Origin: Blepharisma stoltei
Lineage: Eukaryota > Ciliophora > Heterotrichea > Heterotrichida > Blepharismidae
Assembly: GCA_914767885.1 (NCBI GenBank)
Contig: CAJZBQ010000063.1
Coordinates: 124,001-188,000 of the forward strand
Length of the DNA: 64,000 nt
Reading direction: 5' to 3'
In this document: positions 12,392-24,040 of the stretch, piece by piece
How the letters are laid out: each line of letters starts with the position of its first letter
Numbering within the stretch: the first letter of the stretch is position 1
The notes under the pieces: generated by a model
Told to the model about the DNA's origin: nothing
Seen by the model: only the letters and a program-made list of their open reading frames with translations
Database searches by the model: none
Position numbers and translations under genes: made by a program

Positions 12392-13302
12392 AGCGTTATT
12401 TTTTATAGCTATATTATTAGAATGGTAGATAATAAAACAACCTGCTCAGATAAAATATTTTTAAACGAATGAGTTTTTCTAATACAGTTTTATTTGGCTA
12501 ATAAATAAATAAATTACAAAGCTTAAAGTATATGCTATCGTTTAACCGATATCACGATGCTTATTATTTATTTAAAAGCGTGGCTCCTCATATGTAAGTA
12601 TTTTAATAATTTTCTTTATCGAAAATTATATTGAACTGCCATAATATTTAATATGAAAAATTAGCATATTTATTATTATTATTATAAAAAAATATATGGA
12701 AAAATAAAAATTATTTAGCTGAAAATTTTCCCAGATATTTTTTATAGATAATTAGATTTAAAGCTGAATTGGAGTGGATTTCATTTTTTGCCATTCTGTT
12801 AATTATAGAGCTAATTTCTCTAATATTTATAAAATTTCGAATGGCATTGTTAGAAAATTTATATAGGTAATATTTGAGAAATAGACACTCTATACACTTT
12901 ATCAAAGCTTGTTTTCAAAGTCTTTAAATATCAGCTTGGTTATAAACTGTGCATTCGGCATGAAATAGAGCATTGAAAGCTCATTGAGCTTCAGATTTTT
13001 ACATTGAGAAATTGTGTTTGTTAGTAAGCAGGAATCTGAGAAGTTTTAATTTTTATTATGGAGAGAGTTTGAAAATAGTAGAGCATTTGTAATTTGAGCT
13101 GAGAACTCTACTTGGATACTTATTATTCTTTTTTTTATGCAATTAATTCTATGTGTAGAAATTTTATTAATGAAATTTTAAATTAAAATAATTTAGCTGA
13201 TTGAGGTATAATTTACTTTCTATCCATAAATTTTTATCTCTATCATTATAAAAGCTTCTATTTTAAAACACATCTATATTTATAATTTTAAAGTAATAAT
13301 AT
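12392..13302. other. Spacer, diverged third copy of the receptor-unit spacer
   Basis: AT-rich DNA with patches similar to 3940-4860 and 9060-9960, fading to the right. I see no gene in it. Confidence 0.5.
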
Positions 13303-16300
13303 TTATATACTTAAAACTGCAAAATCATTTAACTTTTCTCCATTTTCTAGTCTCTTAATTTTTTCTTCAAGCTCCTTAATAATTCTTTCTTTTTCAATGA
13401 AGTCCTCTTCATACTTTTCTATAATATTTTTATAGTCCTCTGCCAATGGTGCTTCAGGCTTAATTTTAATCGAAGAATCAAAACTTGATGCATTAAACAA
13501 ACTTTCATCGCCAAATACAAATGATGAGGATTCTTCATAAATTTCTGGGATTTCTTTAATTATTTTTGGAGGACTTATGTAAGCTTCCAAGGAATCTACA
13601 GCAGGGAATTGGGCAGGTTTATCATACTTTGGGCTTCCAACTAGCATTCTCAATTTAAACTCAGAAAATGCTTGCTTTATTAAATCAATAACGGCGCCTT
13701 GGTCTGATTCTGTTAAATGAGGCTCAATTTTATCAAAAAATCGCTTCAGTCTTTTATTTTCAATTCTTATAATTTCATTTTCTTTTTTTAAATTGGAAAT
13801 ACTAGCTGAAAGTTCTTCATGTAAAAATTCATCATGGCTTTGGGCTTCTTCTGTCTTCTCTTCAGGCAAAACTCCAGCTTTTTCTTTAAATCCTGCATAT
13901 TCTGATTTAACTTTTTGAAGCTCAGAATTAGATATCATTAATTCTTTTGCGATTGAGTCTATAATTTTTTCCATTTGTGCTTTTTCAAACTCCAAGCCAC
14001 TCACTTTTTTCTGAAATTCATTGACTTGGCCAGCAATTTCTTTTATTTGCCCATTAAAACTTTCCTTGACTTTTTCTGTTTCTTCGTGGTTTTTTATTTC
14101 TTCTTGCAACTTAACTTATTAACCATCACGTTTAACGTCTCCTACGGGGTTGCTCTTCCAGGACTACCACCACGCTCTCGTCGCTCGGGGCCCACTAGTT
14201 GCTGGGACAACTAGCTTTGATCTCCAACGCGCGCCTCCTCGCGATGTTCCGGCTTCGACGGCTCATGATTGAGCTACTTTCTCTGTAACGAGGGTTGTCT
14301 GCTGGGAAATTCAAAAAAATGGAATTTCTGGCCGACTTTCGCAAAAGAGGAAAACTTGTAGCCCGGGGCGAAACTCCCGGTTTCTCGCTAGAAATTTGCC
14401 CGAATGGCCTAGGGATTACCTGTAGGCGCTGCTGGGCTTCTCCTTTCCAACTCCAAGCCTCCTCTTCCCTCGAGGTAAAATCCTAACCCGAGAACGGACT
14501 GGGATCAGGCTCTGTACACTGCCAGAATTGCTTACCTGATGTTGCTGTCCATCTCTAGCTAGGCAAAACCTTGCCGATATAATTAAATAGGGCTCGAAAC
14601 TGTCTGGCCGAGAGGCCAGACCCAAGTTAAGACGCCATATTTAATTATATTTTATTTCTTCTTGCAATTTATTTTCAAGCTCCATATTTTTAAATTGGAG
14701 TTTTTCTAACTCGTCTTTTAGGTTTCCGTCTGGGTTTTCACTTGTAAAAATATTTATTTTATTTTTTAATTTTGCGTTTTCTTCAATTAAATTTGACACC
14801 TGTTTCGATTTATTTTCTAAAGAAGCTTTCATCAGCCTTTCTCTGCTTTCGTATTTTGTGTTGATTTCATCAAATTGTTGCCTGAGCTTATCAGCTTCTT
14901 CTTCATGGACTTGTCCAGCTTTTTGCATTTCATTGGTTAGGCGAATATTCTCTTGAACAAGCTCATCAAATTTTTGCTGAAATTCTGAAATCCCTTCTGT
15001 TACAGATTTTAATTCTTCTAATTCATCTTGTTGCTTATTGCATTGGATTAGTAATTTATCTCTTGTTTCTAATAGTTTTGTTTTTTCTGCTTCGATTAAT
15101 GCTTTATTTTTGTTTAAATCATCTTTTTCTGAGAGTAATTTTTCATAGTCAGATGATAATTTTTTCATTACGAAATTTAGGTCACTTTTTTCTTTTTCAA
15201 GTTTGCTTATTTTTAGCTGGAGGTCTTCAGAGTTTAATTTATTTATAATTAAAGTGAGATCTGATTTTTCTTTTTCAAGCTTGGCGATTTTTTGAGGAAA
15301 ATCTTCAGATGAGAATTTTTTTATTATTAAGCTGAGCTCGAAATTTTCTTTTTCTAGTTTTTCTACCTTTTGAGGGAATTTTTGAGCTGAAAATCTATTG
15401 ATTATGGCATTTAAATCAGCTTTTTCTTTTTCAAGATTTTCAATTTTTTGCTGAGTCTCTAGTGATCCCATTTCTGATTTTGAGCTATTTTCCAGCTGAT
15501 TTTTTGAGTCTTCAAATTGCTTTTTCATGCTATTTATTTGAAGTCTCAAACTGTTATTCTCTGCTTCAAGGCCAATAGCTTTTTCTTTTAATTTCATGCT
15601 TAAGGCAGAGCTGCTATTCTTAGCAGACCACGCAGCTTTTATGCTTAAGAATTTTGAAATCAGCAAATTCGGAGACACAAGTAACTTTTCACTCCTTGCT
15701 AATATTTGTTTCAATTGATTTTTCTAACTCCCCCTCTGTGAGCGAACAAAGGCATTGGAAAAAATTCCTATTTTTTGCCCAAAAACCCACCCTACGGAGC
15801 GAAAAAATTTTTTTTATGAAAAAATATTTTGATATATAAAGATAATTAGTATAATGAAATCTGTAGCTAATTTTGTTTAATTTTAAACAGCTTGCATTTT
15901 AAAACATATATTTACTTTCCAATTTTTGCGAAGTGAGATTTTTTTGAAATAAAAAAAAAATATAATAAATTTTAAAAAAAAAATAAATTAGCCACCTCTG
16001 TAAGCGAATATATTGTTTTTTTCACTCAAAGGGGGACTAAGCTATTTTGAAAGAATAAAATTTGATTTTGTATTTGATTCATTGCATTTTTGTTGGGAAT
16101 TAAATTTTTTAGTTCTTTTAATTTTTGTTTTTGTTTGGAAATTTTTATTAAAAGCACTTTTGAGCTGTCTTCTTCTGGAGATCCAGTTACAACATCATTT
16201 TCAATCAAAAGTTCGTTTTTTTCAAATTCTAAAATTCCAAGCCTTTCTCTAATTTCAAAAACTTCATCCGATAATTGTTTATTTAGTTTTTCAGAGTTTT

Positions 16301-19300
16301 GAAGCTTTAACTCCAATTCTTGGTTCGATCTCAATCGTTCTTCTAGATCTTTATTTCTTTTTTCTGAACTTTGCATTGCAATACTAAGCTCTTGAATTTG
16401 CTTTAGAAGCTCATCTTGGAGCTTTCCCTTTTTCTCATAATTTTGTAGCCTTGCTTCAATTTCCCCATTTATTTTCTGGAGATTCTCAAACTCTTTAACT
16501 ATTTTTTCATAATTTTCAATTCTTGTTTCCAATTCTTGATCTTGTTTTTTATCTTTTTCAGCAATTTTCGATTTATTTTCCAAATCTTTGATCTTTTTTT
16601 GGGCTTCTTCATTTGTGTGTGTTAAATTTCTGATTTTTTCTTCATTTTCTTCAAATTTATTTTCAAATTCTTTTTTATCCTTGACGAGCTTTCTAATTTC
16701 GTCTTTTGAGTCAAAAAGTTCTTTTTTTACCTTCATAAGCAGTTTATTCATTTCTCTATTTTCTTCTTCTAATTTTACTTGCAAAATTAGTGTTTAGCAT
16801 GTCGTTTGATTCTATAGAAAGGCCATAATTATAACCTGCCTTTTTTGTACTGAACTCTTGGGCATTCTTCCCCATCTGTACAAGGAGCACTTTTAAACTT
16901 CCTTACGACTTACCAGGCCATCAAACCTCCTGGCCTTCTGTGCTTAAATCTGTAGTGTTCCGCATAAGGGTCTCCCCATAATAATTTCCTTGAGGATGGA
17001 ATTATTCTCGTAGAAAGCCTATTTCGAAGATGCCATTTTATTGTTATTTCTTCTAATTTTTCAGTTTTTTCTGCAAGCAGCTTAGAAAGATCTTCAATTC
17101 CTAGCCTTTCTTCATTCAGTGTTTTGATTCTTTCTTCTGCTTGTTGTAGCTTTTTTGTTATTGCATCCTTTTCTTTTAATATCGGCTCAATTTCTTCACT
17201 TCTAGGCTCAAATGATAATTTTTGATTTTCTACTCTTTCAATTTCAGCTAACCTGTCTATAAGTCTTTTGTTTTCTTGATTTGCTTGTGTGAGTTTCTTA
17301 CCCTTGCGAAATAAAAATAAAATTCTTGAATCTTTTTTTCATAAAAAAAAATTAAAAATAAATAAATGATTACTATCATATTTATCCAAAAATGTTAATT
17401 ATTATCGTGTTTTTCACCTTATAAACATTTATTTATAAAGAACGGAAATTAGTAAGTGCTTCTTTTTCTTTGCTAACTCCCCCCCTCCGTGAGTGAACAA
17501 AAAGCCATTAGAAAAATCGCTATTTTTTGCCCAAAACCCTCCTTGAGTGAACAAAAACTTTTTTTAATAGAACAAATTTTTTATGGAAAAAAATTTTGAT
17601 ATATTAATGATAATTAGTATAATGAAATCTAGAGCAATTCTGTTTAATTTTAAACGAATTGCTTTTTAAAACATAAATTTTATAAATTAAATTAATATTT
17701 GCTTTCCAATTTTTGCGAATTAGGATTTTTTTAAATTTCGAAGAAAAAAAATTTTTATAAAATTTATATATAAATGTTTTTAAAGCCCCCCCTACGTAAG
17801 TAAACAAAATTTTTTTGTTCACTCACGGAGGGGGGGAGTAAGTAAATTAATTTCTTCTGAAGAATAACTAAGCGTTTCTTTTTCCTTCTCAACCTGCTGA
17901 AGCAATGACAATTTTTCCCCAAGCTCCATTTCTAAAGATTTAATTCTTTTTTCACAGCGATTTTTTACGCTCATTTTTTCTTGTGCTGATTTTTCCAACT
18001 GTGCTTTCTCTTTTAGCAGTTTTTCGCAAACATCTTTTTTCTCGTCAAGCTCTTTACTAATTTCATTAATTGTTTTTTCATATTTCTCTTTTAAGCTTTG
18101 GATTGCTTTATTTTTTCCATCAATTTCTTTAGCCATTTGGTCGCCTTTTACCTTAAGTTCATTTCTTAATTTTTCTACTTGACTGTTTTGTTCATTAATT
18201 GCTGCTTTATTAGCAATTCCTCTTATATCAAGCGAAAACACTTTTTTTATTCCTGATTTTTTTACTACGATAGGCTGTGGTTTTACTTCAGACTGAGAGT
18301 TTTGTGTCTCGATCCTTTGGATGATTTCTTCATACTGTTTAATCCCATCCATAAGTTCCACTATTTGTTTCATTAAATCCTTATTTTCAGCTTCCAACAT
18401 CATAACTCTTCCTTTCGAGCTTTGTGAGTCTTCAAAAAGTTTGTTCTTTTCAGCTTCTAAAGATTTTTTTTCTTTTTCCCATTTTCTTTTCTCTTTTTGT
18501 AGGTCATTCATATCTTTTTCTAAAGAATTAATTTTTTGGGATACAGCTGAACTGTCAGCACTTTGGAAAGATTTTTCCATTTCATTGGCTTCGCCTAGGG
18601 TTGCTGCTATGGTTTTCTTTCTTACTCCGCCAATTCTTGAAGGTCTTTCTTCTATTTGTGTTTTTATGTTTGTTATTTCGTCTTCTTTATGCTTGAGTTT
18701 GTGTTCAAAAGTTTCTTTGGAGGCAGAAATTATTTTTTCTTTTTCTGATAATGATTTTTCTAGCTCTTTTACCTTATTTTTAGCAAATTTTAATTCTGAT
18801 ATGTAATCATTGATAATTCTTTCTTTTTCTGTGAGTTGGTGGCTTAATTCTTCAATGACCTGTTGGGATTTATAAGGCTGCTCTATATATATACAACCAA
18901 TTTGCATTAAACTTAGCGTAGGCTTCTTTTTTCTTTCTTCTTCAATATCAACAATTTGTTTTTGAAGGCTTTCTATATTAATTTTTAGCTCAAAAATCTC
19001 TTTCTCCTTCATTGCTATTTTTTCTTCAGCGTCTTTCATCTCAAAAGTATGTCTATTAGTGAGATCATTTTCTCCTTTTTGTCTATTTTCTTCAAAAGAG
19101 CTTAATTCTTTTCTATAAAACTCAATTTGGCTTTCCAGTACATTATTCGTCCCATTAAGCTTCACTATTTTACTTTGCAATTCTTCCATATCAGCAGACA
19201 ATCTTTTAGCATATTTCATCTCTTTTTGGAATTTTTCATTAATTTGGTTCCTTTGGAGAATCAAGTTATCCTTTTCTTCTACCAAGCTTTTATTAGCTTC

Positions 19301-21023
19301 TACAAGTATCTTATACTCAATCATCATATTTTCTCGGAATTTTTTTTAATTTGAAAAAAAATATTACTTTTTTAAAATTTTTTAAAAAATAGAAAATTTA
19401 TTTTCTCCAGCTGAAAAATATTCTTTTTTAATTTGATCTAGCTGATGTTTTTGCATGATGAAAATATTTTTAAATTCTTTATTTTCATTTTTCAAGCTTT
19501 CTTTTTCCTGCTTTAAAATCCTTATTGCCTGCTCAGATTCTTCTAGCTTTGTGTGAAGATCTTCTACAGTTTGTGCATGATTATAAGCTAGCTGCTCTAC
19601 CTCTTGCTTCTTTTTTGATAATTCTTGGATTAATCTGTCTGGAGATTTTCGTCTTCTGCTTGATTTTTCATTTTGTCCTGCAAGCTCAGAAATCACGCTT
19701 TCTAATTCTAATTTTTCTTCATAAAACGCATTTAATGATTTTTTTACTGCAGGGTCATTCGTATCAAGCTGTCCATGCAATTGTGCACCTTTCATTGTAA
19801 AACTTTTCAGTGCTCTCCCTATCCTTCTCATTTTACTTTTGACGCTAGTTAAATAGCTTTCCATTTCTTGGCTTTCCTTTAAGTGATTTTCTTTCCACGC
19901 TTTATAAGCATCTCTTTCTCTCGTAACTAAAACCAGTTTTTCTTTCAATATATCAGCCTCTTTTTGAAATTCCTGAGACTTCCAATCAACTGGCTCACTA
20001 GGAGATCGGAGTATTGGAGAAATCAATAAACTCCCGCTCATCTGTTTTGCTGCTTCATGCGTAGAGTCTTCTGATTCATTAGAATTCGTCCCTTTCAGCA
20101 AAGAAATGTCAATATTATAGTTGGTTAACTGGTCTTTTATGCTTTGCAGATTATAATCATGCTGTTCTTTAAGTTTTTCGATTTTTTCAGAGAGGGCGTA
20201 GAAGTCGTCTTCTCTAGAAATAAGTTTAGTAGAGAGCTCAGCCACTTTAACTTGGTATTGCTTTACAGATTCCGTTGATTTTTTAAGCTCTTCTTGGATT
20301 AATTGTAGCTCTATATCTTTGCGATGAAGCTCTTCTTGGAGATCTCTTACTTGGGATCGAGAAGTTAGGCTTGTTGGGGATTTTATGTATCTTCCATTGT
20401 ATTTTGGGTCGAGGATAATTAAAATATGGCGTCTTCGTCTGAGTATGGCCTCTCGGCCATACATACTCGACTCATATTTTAATTATATCCGGCAAGGTTT
20501 TGCCATTCCGGAAATGGGCAACAAAGCCATGGTAAGTAATTCTGCAGAGCAGAGCCTGGCCCATGTCTAACGACCAGAATGGATTTTCACCCCAGAGGAA
20601 AAGGGAGTCCAAGTTTGGAAAGGGTAAGCCCAGCAGAGTCTACAGGCAACGCCTAGACCAATCGGGCAATTACCTAGCGTGAAACTGGGCGTTACGTTCC
20701 AGGACTTGGAACTTCCCTTTTTGCCGAAAGGTGACCAGAAATTCCATTTTTTGGAATTTCGGAAAGCCAACTCTCGTCAACTCAAGCAGCAGCCGCAGAA
20801 ATCCATAGCCTGCCCACTCAACACTTAAGCTGCGGGATTCCGGGGGAAGGAGGAGGCATATGTCCCCTGGCCGGTCTTCATAACTGGTTGGGACTATGTC
20901 GCAAAGCAGTTGAACCCTACTATTGGGTCCTTGGTGACTGCGTTAACAATACGGCAGACGCCTATTAATGTATAAGTAAGTAATTAAGTATTTTGGGTCG
21001 AGGCCTATGGAATCTGCACTCAT
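13303..21023 (-). CDS. Giant coiled-coil protein, gene split by at least eight germline inserts
   Basis: The gene starts at ATG 21023 (MSADSIGLDPKYNGRYIKSP) and ends at 13303 (NDFAVLSI). After removing the retroposons at 20415, 16777 and 14110, the MITEs at 17474 and 15725 and the plain IESs at 19327, 17299 and 15616, I can read one frame of roughly 1,800 residues. It is almost entirely heptad-patterned, rich in K, E, Q and L, with few prolines; the segment from about 15400 to 15150 repeats a 21-residue 'LEKEKSDLTLIINKL'-type unit. Each join returns a coiled-coil frame, for example KLEEENREMNKLL across 16777-17047 and NKLQEEIKNHEET across 14110-14649. Long filamentous, centrosomal or Golgi-tether proteins have this look, but no specific family is recognisable. 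It could be two adjacent genes, though the 19327-19398 join argues against that. Confidence 0.75.
14092..14667 (-). mobile_element. GC-rich SINE-like retroposon A1, with target-site duplication
   Basis: Element 14110-14649 (540 bp), 5' end at 14649. It is flanked by an 18-bp direct repeat TTTTATTTCTTCTTGCAA (14092-14109 and 14650-14667), which is the target-site duplication. The 5' end reads ATAATTAAATATGGCGTCTT, the same start as the element at 20415, and the interiors of the two are clearly alike (shared AAGCCCAGCAG...CTACAGG block and CCAGAAATTCCATTTTTT block). There is no reverse-transcriptase frame. Removing the element with one repeat restores the coiled-coil frame. Composition is far more GC-rich than the host gene. 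Confidence 0.85.
15616..15700. other. Candidate IES, 85 bp, in giant coiled-coil gene
   Basis: TAGCA occurs at both ends of an 85-bp stretch (TA at 15615-15616 and 15700-15701). Without removal, the frame left after MITE excision at 15725 runs into a TAA. With removal the protein reads NSLEKSIETNISSSALSMKLKEK and stays open. Confidence 0.6.
15725..16037. mobile_element. Family 1 MITE (IES) in giant coiled-coil gene
   Basis: 313 bp between TAs at 15725-15726 and 16038-16039. The left end is ACTCCCCCTCTGTGAGCGAA; the right end is degenerate (CACTCAAAGGGGGACT). Removal joins QNS-L to EKSIETN in the coiled-coil frame, provided the neighbouring 85-bp IES is removed too. Confidence 0.8.
16764..17060 (-). 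mobile_element. Short SINE-like retroposon A2, with target-site duplication
   Basis: Element 16777-17047 (271 bp) between 13-bp repeats TTCTTCTAATTTT (16764-16776 and 17048-17060). Its 5' end on the minus strand, ATAACAATAAAATGGCATCTTCG, resembles the starts of the elements at 14110 and 20415. Removing it with one repeat joins KTEKLEE to ENREMNKLL in frame. Confidence 0.8.
17299..17452. other. Candidate IES, about 154 bp, in giant coiled-coil gene
   Basis: An AT-rich block with stops in every frame lies between two good coiled-coil stretches. Joining TA 17299-17300 to TA 17453-17454 gives SKEKEALKKLTQANQENKRL in frame. It has no MITE ends. Confidence 0.65.
17474..17838. mobile_element. Family 1 MITE (IES) in giant coiled-coil gene
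   Basis: 365 bp between TAs at 17474-17475 and 17839-17840, with near-perfect CCCTCCGTGAGTGAACAAAA ends. The left end carries two direct copies of the terminal motif, and the right end is a fold-back of it. Removal joins SSEEINLL to SKEKEALK in frame. Confidence 0.9.
19327..19398. other. Candidate IES, 72 bp, with 9-bp direct repeat
   Basis: TATTTTCTC (minus strand GAGAAAATA) occurs at 19327-19335 and 19399-19407. Removing 72 bp converts two abutting frames, the first of which ends in TAA, into one: KKEYFSAGENMMIEYKILVEANK. Confidence 0.75.
20399..21003 (+). mobile_element. GC-rich SINE-like retroposon A3, with target-site duplication
   Basis: Element 20415-20987 (573 bp) between perfect 16-bp repeats GTATTTTGGGTCGAGG (20399-20414, 20988-21003). 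The 5' end ATAATTAAAATATGGCGTCTT matches element A1. The 3' end is a short AT-rich tail (GTATAAGTAAGTAATTAA). It separates the first nine codons of the giant coiled-coil gene from the rest; excision with one repeat gives MSADSIGLDPKYNGRYIK. Confidence 0.9.
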
Positions 21024-21834
21024 TAGTTAATTAATTTATTGGGTAATTATGATTTTTTAGATAAAAGAAATTGATGAAAAATATATGTGATAGTGAGAGA
21101 AATATTAGAAAACAATAATTTATAGTGAAAAGTAGATTTATGCTGAAATATAAGCAAATTAAAGTGGCTCCGATATTGAAATATGATTTTTAGTTTTAAA
21201 GGAAATTTTACAGATAAAAATTCTCAAAAAGGCCAGTCAAAGATAAAGATTTAGATTTGTGAGATTTATATAGAGAATTACTAAAAAAAAACGAATTATC
21301 CAATTAATAGCTTGATTTGCCGATAAAGAAACTTTCCGTAGTTTTCTTGATTTGGATCAAGGCCTATCTCTCCCTTTAAATTGGAACAAAAAATCTGTTC
21401 CAATTTTAAAGGGGCTAATTTACCAAAAAATAGGATTTTTATATATATTTTATTCCAATTTAGAAGGAGGGTAAGCCAATCAAATAATTAACATGCTCCA
21501 AAATCCCATGAAATCCTGTTCTAAACGGTTTTGCCTGAAGATCATGATGAAGTTCTATGTTGCTTCTGTCAAAATCCCCACGATGTCCTGCTGAGGTTCA
21601 AGACAAAGTAGCTGGAGCAGAATAAGTGAAGGCTGAGATCAGGAAGTCCAAGCCTACGCACTATAAAGGTACGGACTGTCCACATGCGACCAATAACAAT
21701 CAGAATAAATGAGCCAAGAGGATAAAAGCTTTTCGCAAGTCTTTCAGTAGCTAAGAGATACTGGCAACGTCCTAGGTGAGAGCTCAATCGTTAGTATACC
21801 GACCAGAATTCTATCAGAAATTTAAATATTAAGC
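21024..21834. other. Intergenic region with a short family 2 element and an unassigned GC-richer block
   Basis: 21368-21476 holds a short element with family 2 ends (CCCTTTAAATTGGAACAAAA on the left, TTCCAATTTAGAAGGAGGGTA on the right). About 21484-21815 is GC-richer than its surroundings and contains a 72-codon minus-strand frame without recognisable family. It may be a relic of a retroposon. No supported gene. Confidence 0.5.
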
Positions 21835-22203
21835 CTAACTTAAGCTTCTATCAAAATTCAACACTTTTTCGATAGACTCTTTATTCCCTAACTGAATCAA
21901 GGCTCAGTTTTCATGTATTTCAATAGTCATTATAAGTTCTTCAGACGTTTCAAGATCCATGCCTATAATTTCAACAATTGAGTGCTTAGAAGTTTCATTG
22001 TTTTTTAAAATTGATGAGCAATTTAACTGTGTCGGCGTACAATCAGGGGTTGTAGAAATCAATTCTTGGACTGAACCACATTTTCTATTAGATTTTGAGT
22101 AGTCAATAAAAATTAAGTTGCCTATCTTGACTGGGTTATAGTCAAGAGTTTCGTTTTCTTGAATAAGACAAGGCTGCTCTCGCTTTACACAATGGTTTCC
22201 CAT
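21835..22203 (-). CDS. Small protein with N-terminal acylation motif
   Basis: 122 residues starting MGNHCVKREQPC. Gly2 followed by Cys5 and basic residues is the usual pattern for N-myristoylation plus palmitoylation, so membrane attachment is likely (inferred). A single TGA near 21905 is read as Trp, extending the frame to TAG at 21835-21837. The rest contains the motif DCTPTQLNCSSIL and acidic segments, with no recognised domain. Confidence 0.65.
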
Positions 22204-22491
22204 GGATTATTATTTATTTGTGCGGAAAACGAATTTCATTTATTTTAAAAATTAATTTTAATAGACAAATTTAAGTGAAAATATTATAAAAATAGAGATT
22301 TATAATTAAATAATTCAAATTTAATGTTAATTATCTATTTTGTATTATAAATACCATTTTAAAAGTTCTGCTTTTATTTATCAAATTTTTATTTTTATAC
22401 TGAATATTTCAAAATTTCAGGATAAATTTTAGCTTAAATTTTATTTACAGTCCGTTATGGCATTAAATCCATTGGAATTTCAGCTATAAAT

Positions 22492-23046
22492 ATGAAAACT
22501 GAGAATAGATGCCTATCCCCTGGCTACTTTCAGAGCAGCATTGATCCATCTGTATCTACCATGCTCCCCTCTTTGCAATCTCCTGATATCCGAGGGTCAA
22601 CAAGCACTTTTACTCCAGAAGTCACAAATTCACCCCAACTTCGTACTTTAGGCCAAAGGCTCCAAGAAAAGTTTAGAAATTTACAAAACGAGTATGGGAG
22701 AGCATCAGAGCCAGCCCCTGAGAGCATCGTCCAAGTTAACCAAAGCAGATTTTCACTCCCAAGTATAATTTCTGGAGAAATCCATGAGGCAAAATTTATT
22801 GACGAAAACAGTGAAATTGATGCGTATGAGGTGGATTTGGATCGACCATTATTGAGATGGTGCGCATATTGCAATGCAGAGACAACGACAAGGTCGGAGT
22901 ATTCGAACTCAACAACAGCTTTTTGGTCTGCTGTTGGGATTTTTTTAATGGGAGGAGTTTTTGGATGCTTTATGATACCTTATATGACAAATAAATGTAA
23001 AGACATAAAATATGTTTGTCATAAGTGTCAGCATACCATCAACTAA
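22492..23046 (+). CDS. LITAF-domain protein
   Basis: 184 residues. The first about 120 are polar and Ser/Pro-rich, probably disordered. Residues about 125-183 form a LITAF domain: a CxxC zinc knuckle (CAYC), a hydrophobic 20-residue stretch (WSAVGIFLMGGVFGCFMIPY) that inserts into membranes in this family, and a second knuckle (CHKCQ). Family members sit on the cytosolic face of late endosomes or lysosomes. The stop codon TAA overlaps the TA of the family 2 element at 23044. Intact, with no introns seen. Confidence 0.85.
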   Translation: MKTENRCLSPGYFQSSIDPSVSTMLPSLQSPDIRGSTSTFTPEVTNSPQLRTLGQRLQEKFRNLQNEYGRASEPAPESIVQVNQSRFSLPSIISGEIHEAKFIDENSEIDAYEVDLDRPLLRWCAYCNAETTTRSEYSNSTTAFWSAVGIFLMGGVFGCFMIPYMTNKCKDIKYVCHKCQHTIN

Positions 23047-23821
23047 CTCCCCCCTTTAAATTGGAACAAAAAATTTTGTTCCAATTTAAAGGGGGTTAAG
23101 AAAATTTTTTTGAAAAAAAAATCGATATAAAATTTTTTATAAAAAAAAAATATGTATATAAAAAATTTTTTCAAAAATTCGTCGAATTAGATTAATAAAT
23201 TTGTTCAATGAAATGCTATTTACTCTCTCTCTATCCTTTAAAATTAGCAAGATATATAACTAAATTTTCATTATTAGTTAATACGACACTATTAATTGAT
23301 ATCAAAACTATTCACACAAAAATTATTATTTTTATTGATAAAAAAAAATGAAAAAAAAAAAATTAGAAAATTTATTGATCAAATTGCTAATTTGTTTAAA
23401 TAATATCTATTTATATGCTATTCTTTAAAATAAAGTAAAAAATAAGTAAATTTTTAATTTTTGTAAAGAATTCGCATTGAATTTATATCAAAATTATTTA
23501 AATAAATAATATCATTTTCTATCAAAAAAACAATTATTATTGTTTTTAAAAATTTAGCAATTAAGGATAATAAATTTATTTAAATTAAGATGATCTTTAT
23601 ACTCTCTTCTTTAAACAAGAGCAAGATATAAATAAATTTTTTAATTTTTAGTTAAGAAGAAACATTTAACTTATATCAAAACTTTTTACATAAAAATTAT
23701 GATTTTATATATATAAAATTTTTTATTATAAAATTAAATTTTGTTCCAATTTAAAGGGGGATTAATTTACCAAAAAAGTGAATTTTGCTTATATTTTGTT
23801 CCCAATTTAAAGGGGGGGAAG
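23044..23821. mobile_element. Family 2 MITE, long form, directly after LITAF gene
   Basis: About 778 bp between TAs at 23044-23045 and 23822-23823. The left end is a fold-back of CCTTTAAATTGGAACAAAA. The right end carries two same-orientation copies of TTTTGTTCCAATTTAAAGGGGG separated by about 55 bp. The body is extremely AT-rich with several internal CTCTAT/CTTTAAA repeats about 180 bp apart. The interior resembles 58427-59070 in reverse orientation. Confidence 0.8.
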
Positions 23822-24040
23822 TAACTAGTAAATAATTAACTGTGCATAGAGTTTGTATATAACTAAGGTGCCTTTTGGAAGTATTATAATGCATTTAAAT
23901 AAGCAGCTTTTTCTTTATATTTTTTGATTATTTAAGATGGAATTATGTAATAAATTAAGTGATTTTCAGAATTTTCAAAATTGCATCCAAATGATGTATC
24001 CAAGCTTCCTGAAATTTAAAAATCACTTAGGGGGCCTATA

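Noticed and set aside
12711-12905. 64-codon minus-strand frame in the third spacer
   Set aside because: No similarity, AT-rich residue content, and absent from the equivalent spacers.
14139-14640. Possible tRNA or rRNA fragment in GC-rich DNA
   Set aside because: GC-rich compared with the surroundings, but no cloverleaf; box A/B-like pieces (TGGCGTCTTAACTTGG, GTTTCGAGCCC) are too weak. The target-site duplication shows it is a retroposon.
16013-18806. Several Phe/Ser-rich plus-strand frames over the giant coiled-coil gene
   Set aside because: They are the reverse complement of Lys/Glu-rich coiled-coil coding; such shadows are expected.
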